From an uncultured Prevotella sp. (lineage in GTDB: Bacteria > Bacteroidota > Bacteroidia > Bacteroidales > Bacteroidaceae), in assembly GCA_934190685.1 (NCBI GenBank), contig CAKPTK010000041.1, positions 1 to 17,014 of the forward strand: 17,014 nt of DNA, written 5' to 3'. Shown here in pieces: positions 14,001 to 17,014 of the stretch. The notes below the pieces were generated by a model. The model saw only the letters and a list, made by a program, of their open reading frames with translations. It had not been told where the DNA came from and did not search any database. The translations under genes and the position numbers were made by a program. How positions within the stretch are numbered: position 1 is the stretch's first letter; the number at the start of each line of letters is the position of its first letter.

Positions 14001-14483
14001 GGCTTGACCACTAATCTGCGCTACAAGAACTGGTCGCTTATGGCCGGATTCACCTTCAGCTATGGCAACGACCTGATCTACCAGAAGGATGTGAACGATA
14101 TGGGCTTCAACAACAACAGCCCCTATGCCAACCGCGGCACGAGCATTCTCAATGCTTCGACGCCAAGCCGGTTGACCGATCGTCCTGCCAACGTGTATAG
14201 AAACTGGTACACGCTTACCAACCTCAACGTTTATGATGCCTCATACCTCAAGTTGCAGACTTTGTCGCTCTCTTACAACCTGCCCCGCAAACTGATGAAG
14301 CAACTCAAACTGACCAATGCGCAGGTTTACGCCACGGCCAGCAACCTCTTCACCATCACCAGTTATCCCGGAGCAGACCCTGCCGTGAGCGATGATCCCT
14401 ATAGCATCTCTGGTGGCGGCCGTGACATTTCGAGCTACCCGACCGTGAAGAGCTTCACCTTTGGTGTGCGCCTCGGTTTCTAA
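11037..14483 (+). CDS. SusC/RagA-type TonB-dependent outer-membrane receptor with N-terminal STN signalling domain
   Basis: 1148 aa. Domains: signal peptide (1-25, ending FVQAQ); STN domain (about 28-100), which in FecA-like receptors passes a signal to FecR; carboxypeptidase-regulatory-like beta-sandwich (about 118-190, GRIVDSDGEPLIGARVTVVG); TonB box region DVVVVGYG (196-203); plug domain (about 207-360, with LYIIDGIPTE and SISVLKDASATAIYGSKAANG); then a 22-strand-type barrel ending in FGVRLGF with terminal Phe. It imports a ligand captured with SusD using TonB energy. The STN domain, absent from SusC proteins controlled by hybrid two-component systems, matches the adjacent sigma/FecR pair. 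The ATG at 11037 has an A/T-rich leader. The gene is intact and is followed 28 bp later by susD. Ligand unknown. Confidence 0.97.
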   Translation: MKREKTKSIALSLLLLLFATFVQAQGNKVSLTVTKESLPTALNQVERQSGYYKINYDYNQLSPYKVTVVIKNKTAYEAVRTLIGKLPFSARLDGRYIQIRKNAANAEQLPSKPQPKGGVSGRIVDSDGEPLIGARVTVVGTKKGTVTDSDGNFHIADASPDDIITVSYIGKKTLRRKAGTQNMNIVVDDDRRTINDVVVVGYGAMKKKDLTGSVTTVDAKELVNMPAVTLDDALAGKVAGMQVTKADGSPGGAVRIRVRGGSSIQGGVDPLYIIDGIPTEINNNYISSDEIVNPMEAANYGDDFGTSISGSFARGLNSLVGLNMEDIESISVLKDASATAIYGSKAANGVVIITTKRGARDQKPQINVSYALGISNPIKEKLLNGDQYIQCLKESIANSDANLAANGISKDNSRVLADVLSVGNANTDWLDLVLRTAVSHTVNASLSGGSQKSRYYASLSYNTQDGTLIGTDFNRYTGKLSLDSEVTKRFRAGINTSFSYSKTNITDGVYGQALMAPPILPAYNADGSYADYSKIDDLASSYMGFQNPVAMASATNEAKTYGFKGSVFGEYKIMEDLRFKSTLSLSYTNYNQRNYVPSYISVSGYYGSEDSEGGKGSQSQSIATSLYWENNLTWNHDFNDIHHVDAVIGSAWETDQSEYFSASGKGYPDDKYLNGLSSAMYPTKVAGANPSAQTALLSFYLRANYSLYDKYLFTFTGRSDASSKFSKAHRTGYFPSGAIAWRLSKEPFLRNAKWIDDLKIRASLGKTGTQKISNWMFLTLYSPNSYAGANAIYPSQLGNDDIRWESTVEHDLAVDFAFLNNRISGTLNYYHKVTDGALLNITPAPSTGYSTVVSNVAKVRNTGVELELMGDIIRNRDWGWTAALNISHNASKVLNIYGDMFSSSTDRKELNLGTSVIKEGESLGMLCGYKAVGIIKTQEQLDDYKSRFSSWAYMMPDLGIGSIELAIDPESGYYYQDIIGNCTPDFYGGLTTNLRYKNWSLMAGFTFSYGNDLIYQKDVNDMGFNNNSPYANRGTSILNASTPSRLTDRPANVYRNWYTLTNLNVYDASYLKLQTLSLSYNLPRKLMKQLKLTNAQVYATASNLFTITSYPGADPAVSDDPYSISGGGRDISSYPTVKSFTFGVRLGF

Positions 14484-14511
14484 CAGCAATTCGTGCAGAA
14501 ATATCAACAAA

Positions 14512-16005
14512 ATGAAAAAGACAATGAAAACAGCATATATTCTTTTAGGTGCAGCACTCCTGTTGGGCGGCACGGCGCTCACTTCGTGCGACGACAAACT
14601 GAGTGAACTGCCCAAACAATATAAAGTAGACGGCAACGCGGTGGTAGACCAGAAGAGTGCCCAGACGTTGCTCAACGGCATGTATTACACGTATGTGAAG
14701 TCGGGCACCGACAACTATGACCAGCAGTCAACCCAGTGCGACATGTATTATTCTGTGTTGCCAGCCGACTTTGCCGGCCTCTACAAGTATTACCAGGGTG
14801 ACTACATGTTCGAGCAGCATGGAAGCACTTCTGTTACAAGCTATTCCAGCTATTTCTGGACAACCCATTATTCCACTGTCAATGCTGCCAACTGCGTGAT
14901 AGACCAGGTGACGGCCGCCAACGACTCGTGGTTCGCAGGCAACAAGAAGAAGGAAATACTCGGCGAGGCATACGGCATGCGCGCCTTGGCATTCTACAAC
15001 CTGTTGCGTCTTTGCGGCTATTCTTGGGATGTGAACAGTCCCTACGGTATCATTCTCCGCACGCAGTCAAGCAAGGTGTCCAATTCGAGCATGCCGCGCA
15101 GCTCGGTGAAAGACACCTATGCACAGATTCTTTCCGACTGTGACTACGCCATACAGAATGCTCCCTCGGAGAACGAACACTATTACATAACCCGTTGGTT
15201 TGCTGAAGGACTGAAAGCCCGTGTGCTCATGCTCCGCGGTGCCGACGGCGACTACGCTGCTGCCGCCGAACTGGCAAAGGATGTGATTGACAACAGCCCC
15301 TATGCTTTGGAAGACAACGTGATGGACGTGTTCAAGACCAAGGGCGTGGACAGCCAGGAGGTGATCTTCGGCATTAAGCCTTACGACAAGCAGACCAACG
15401 TGTATGAGAATTACTTCTATCGTGGTGAGCCGCAGTATCTGCCTACAGACAATTTCGTGGCTCTCTTCAATGATGACCCACGGAAAGACAAGGTGTTGGG
15501 CACGGCCAATGTGCGCAATATCCATTGGAACGATGATGGCACTTATTCCTGGGTTTATGAGCCTGCCGCCTGTATAGCCAAGTTTGTTGACATTGTGAAC
15601 AATACCACGAACACCATCACGGAGTCGCAGTACGACATGCGCTTGACTGAAATGTATCTGCTCCGTGCCGAAGCGCTGGTGCGCAGTGGCGGCGACATGG
15701 CTGAGGCCCGCAGCTTGCTCAAGACTGTGCTCACGCATGCCGGCTACACGGATGTGGCTTTCGTTGACGCTGCCACATCAAGTGATGCCCTTCTCAAACT
15801 CATCTTCGACGAAGACATTCGCAATCTCTTCGGTGAAGGCGGTCGTGAGATAGACTTCATGCTTCGCTTCGGAAGCATTGCCACCGACTTCAACTCGCAG
15901 TATGAGAACGCCCAGTATAATGTGTTCCCGATTCCTACAGACGAGTTCAAATATAACAGCAAACTTTCCAAAGACATGCAGAACCCCGGCTATAGTGCCG
16001 AATAA
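14512..16005 (+). CDS. SusD/RagB family nutrient-binding lipoprotein
   Basis: 497 aa from the ATG at 14512, 28 bp after the susC stop. A TTG at 14461 would extend the frame into susC without a signal peptide and is rejected. MKKTMKTAYILLG with a hydrophobic segment leads to lipobox LTSC (Cys26), so the mature protein is lipid-anchored, in this family at the outer face of the outer membrane as a lid on SusC. Family features: N-terminal LNGMYYTYVKSG, a tetratricopeptide-like helical core with AYGMRALAFYNLLRLCG, and the C-terminal LIFDEDIRNLFGEGGREIDFMLRFG followed by NVFPIPTDEF and QNPGY. It binds the substrate before transport; specificity cannot be read from sequence. A hairpin at 16021-16048 follows. 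Confidence 0.96.
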   Translation: MKKTMKTAYILLGAALLLGGTALTSCDDKLSELPKQYKVDGNAVVDQKSAQTLLNGMYYTYVKSGTDNYDQQSTQCDMYYSVLPADFAGLYKYYQGDYMFEQHGSTSVTSYSSYFWTTHYSTVNAANCVIDQVTAANDSWFAGNKKKEILGEAYGMRALAFYNLLRLCGYSWDVNSPYGIILRTQSSKVSNSSMPRSSVKDTYAQILSDCDYAIQNAPSENEHYYITRWFAEGLKARVLMLRGADGDYAAAAELAKDVIDNSPYALEDNVMDVFKTKGVDSQEVIFGIKPYDKQTNVYENYFYRGEPQYLPTDNFVALFNDDPRKDKVLGTANVRNIHWNDDGTYSWVYEPAACIAKFVDIVNNTTNTITESQYDMRLTEMYLLRAEALVRSGGDMAEARSLLKTVLTHAGYTDVAFVDAATSSDALLKLIFDEDIRNLFGEGGREIDFMLRFGSIATDFNSQYENAQYNVFPIPTDEFKYNSKLSKDMQNPGYSAE

Positions 16006-16020
16006 AGAAGTCAACCAGTT

Positions 16021-16048
16021 GGTCTGCGGTGCCTTGGCACCGCAGACC
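16021..16048 (+). repeat. Perfect stem-loop between susD and the thioredoxin-like gene
   Basis: GGTCTGCGGTGCC and GGCACCGCAGACC are perfect 13-nt arms separated by only TT (12 bp stem with a 4-nt loop in practice). It starts 15 bp after the susD stop. No T-run follows (CTTAAAACAAAA), and the next ATG is 26 bp on with no promoter seen. It is therefore more likely an mRNA-stabilising or attenuating hairpin inside the operon than a full terminator. Confidence 0.7.
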
Positions 16049-16074
16049 CTTAAAACAAAACATACAATAAAACA

Positions 16075-17014
16075 ATGAACAAGACAGCAATCTTGGCTGC
16101 TGCGGCACTTCTCTCAGCCGCCGGCATGCAGGCACAGAACAAACCTTTCACCCTCAAGGGGTTTGCCAATGGTTTTGAGGGCAAGTATCTCTATCTGGGA
16201 TATGGCGATCCTTCAAACTTCAAGACTGACAGTTGCAAGGTGACAGACGGCAATTTTTCTTTCAAAGGCGAACTTCCCGGCGATGTTTGCTATGGTTGCC
16301 TCACCACCAACAAGCAGACCATCAATCAGTTCGTCGACAATCAGACGTATGTGCAGCTTGAGCCGGGCGATCTTCAGGTGGCTATCAACGTGTTTGACCC
16401 GACACACCCCGTGGTGCACGGCTCAAAACATCAACTGCAGGATGATGAGCTGGCGGCGCTGATGAAGCCGGAAAGCGACGTGACGAGAGCGGTGCAGAAG
16501 TTGAGCTATGAGTCTAAGGACGAGGCTTACAAGGACCGCCTGGAGAAGTTTGCCGAACCGTTTGAGAAAACCATACGTGAGAAAACGGCGAAGTATATCA
16601 AGAGCCATCCCGATGCCGACAACGTTCTCCCGCAGTTGTCCTTTATGATGGGTTACATTTCACTTGACGAGGCAAAGGAACTCTATGCTGCACTTTCGCC
16701 TCGACTCAAGGAGTCCGAACAGGGTAAGGAAATAGCCGACGAAATAGCTACTCGCGAGAAAATAGAGCCTGGTAAACTGGCTCCAGACTTCACGGCGAAA
16801 GACATCAATGGCAAGAAGTTCACCCTCTCCAAACTCAGAGGCAAGTATGTTGTGCTTGATTTCTGGGCTTCATGGTGTGGTCCTTGCCGTGCCAGTAACC
16901 CTCACATGAAGGAACTCTACGAGAAGTATGGCAAGAAAGGACTTGACTTTGTGTATGTAAGCGACGATGACAACACGCAGCAGAAATGGCGTGATGCCGT
17001 GAAGAAAGACGGCC
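16075..17014 (+). CDS. DUF4369 / TlpA-like thiol:disulfide oxidoreductase (C terminus cut by window edge)
   Basis: 313 codons are visible without a stop before the window ends. Signal peptide MNKTAILAAAALLSAAGMQAQ; then a DUF4369-type beta domain (about 22-115, FTLKGFANGFEGKYLYLGY); a helical linker (about 120-235); then a thioredoxin fold of the AhpC/TSA-TlpA type starting at GKLAPDFTAKDINGKKFTL, with the redox motif WCGPC at Trp267-Cys271. Roughly 50-80 residues are probably missing. It would act in the periplasm or outer envelope as a thiol:disulfide reductase. It lies 69 bp after susD on the same strand. Thioredoxin-fold proteins of this type often accompany SusC/SusD pairs in Bacteroidota; their contribution to substrate use is not established. 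Confidence 0.93.
   Translation, partial: MNKTAILAAAALLSAAGMQAQNKPFTLKGFANGFEGKYLYLGYGDPSNFKTDSCKVTDGNFSFKGELPGDVCYGCLTTNKQTINQFVDNQTYVQLEPGDLQVAINVFDPTHPVVHGSKHQLQDDELAALMKPESDVTRAVQKLSYESKDEAYKDRLEKFAEPFEKTIREKTAKYIKSHPDADNVLPQLSFMMGYISLDEAKELYAALSPRLKESEQGKEIADEIATREKIEPGKLAPDFTAKDINGKKFTLSKLRGKYVVLDFWASWCGPCRASNPHMKELYEKYGKKGLDFVYVSDDDNTQQKWRDAVKKDG

Noticed and set aside
14461..14511. TTG start at 14461 for SusD
   Set aside because: It overlaps the end of susC and puts 17 polar residues before the signal peptide; the ATG at 14512 fits the lipoprotein signal.

Overview
The window looks like chromosomal DNA of a Bacteroidota, most probably a Prevotella/Segatella relative. Evidence: several intergenic regions carry the Bacteroidetes promoter element TAnnTTTG (2670-2677 minus, 2830-2837, 3645-3652 minus, 5073-5080, 8227-8234, 8481-8488). 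Start codons are preceded by A-rich leaders rather than Shine-Dalgarno sites. The gene content is also typical: PorT, a FucP-type permease, ECF sigma/FecR, and a SusC/SusD pair. No insertion sequence, prophage, CRISPR array or obvious foreign island is visible.

Layout, left to right. (1) A 2[4Fe-4S]-type ferredoxin is cut by the left edge and reads leftward; it is divergent from porT, and a 10-bp inverted repeat sits between their promoters. (2) A leftward two-gene operon encodes a 5'-nucleotidase split into two secreted proteins: a lipoprotein with the C-terminal domain, then the metallophosphatase domain. (3) rplS (ribosomal protein L19) has its own promoter, a structured leader and a strong terminator, and faces a small 88-aa leftward gene of unknown function. 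(4) A FucP-family sugar/H+ symporter is followed by a large secreted GH2-family protein, with a terminator and a new promoter between them. The GH2 gene has no good in-frame start codon and lacks the usual acid/base Glu of the GH2 'GNE' motif. (5) tRNA-Pro(GGG) follows, with its promoter and a terminator-like hairpin. (6) A cytidylate-kinase-like protein comes next. (7) A regulated nutrient-uptake locus closes the window: ECF sigma factor, FecR anti-sigma factor, SusC-type TonB receptor with an N-terminal STN signalling domain, SusD lipoprotein, and a DUF4369/TlpA thioredoxin-fold protein cut by the right edge.

In the last locus the parts fit a surface-signalling circuit. Substrate binding by SusC/SusD would be reported through the SusC STN domain to the periplasmic part of FecR, releasing the sigma factor to transcribe the locus. 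A shared two-part motif, AGTACC then 15-16 nt then GTGTA, lies upstream of both fecR and susC and is a candidate promoter for this sigma factor. The substrate cannot be read from the sequence; no glycosidase is encoded in the visible part of this locus, and the co-transcribed thioredoxin-fold protein leaves peptide, glycoprotein or thiol-containing substrates open.

I see no wholly new multi-gene system. The most unusual points are the GH2 gene (start defect and altered catalytic motif), the shared candidate ECF promoter motif, the divergent palindrome at porT, and the rplS leader hairpin.
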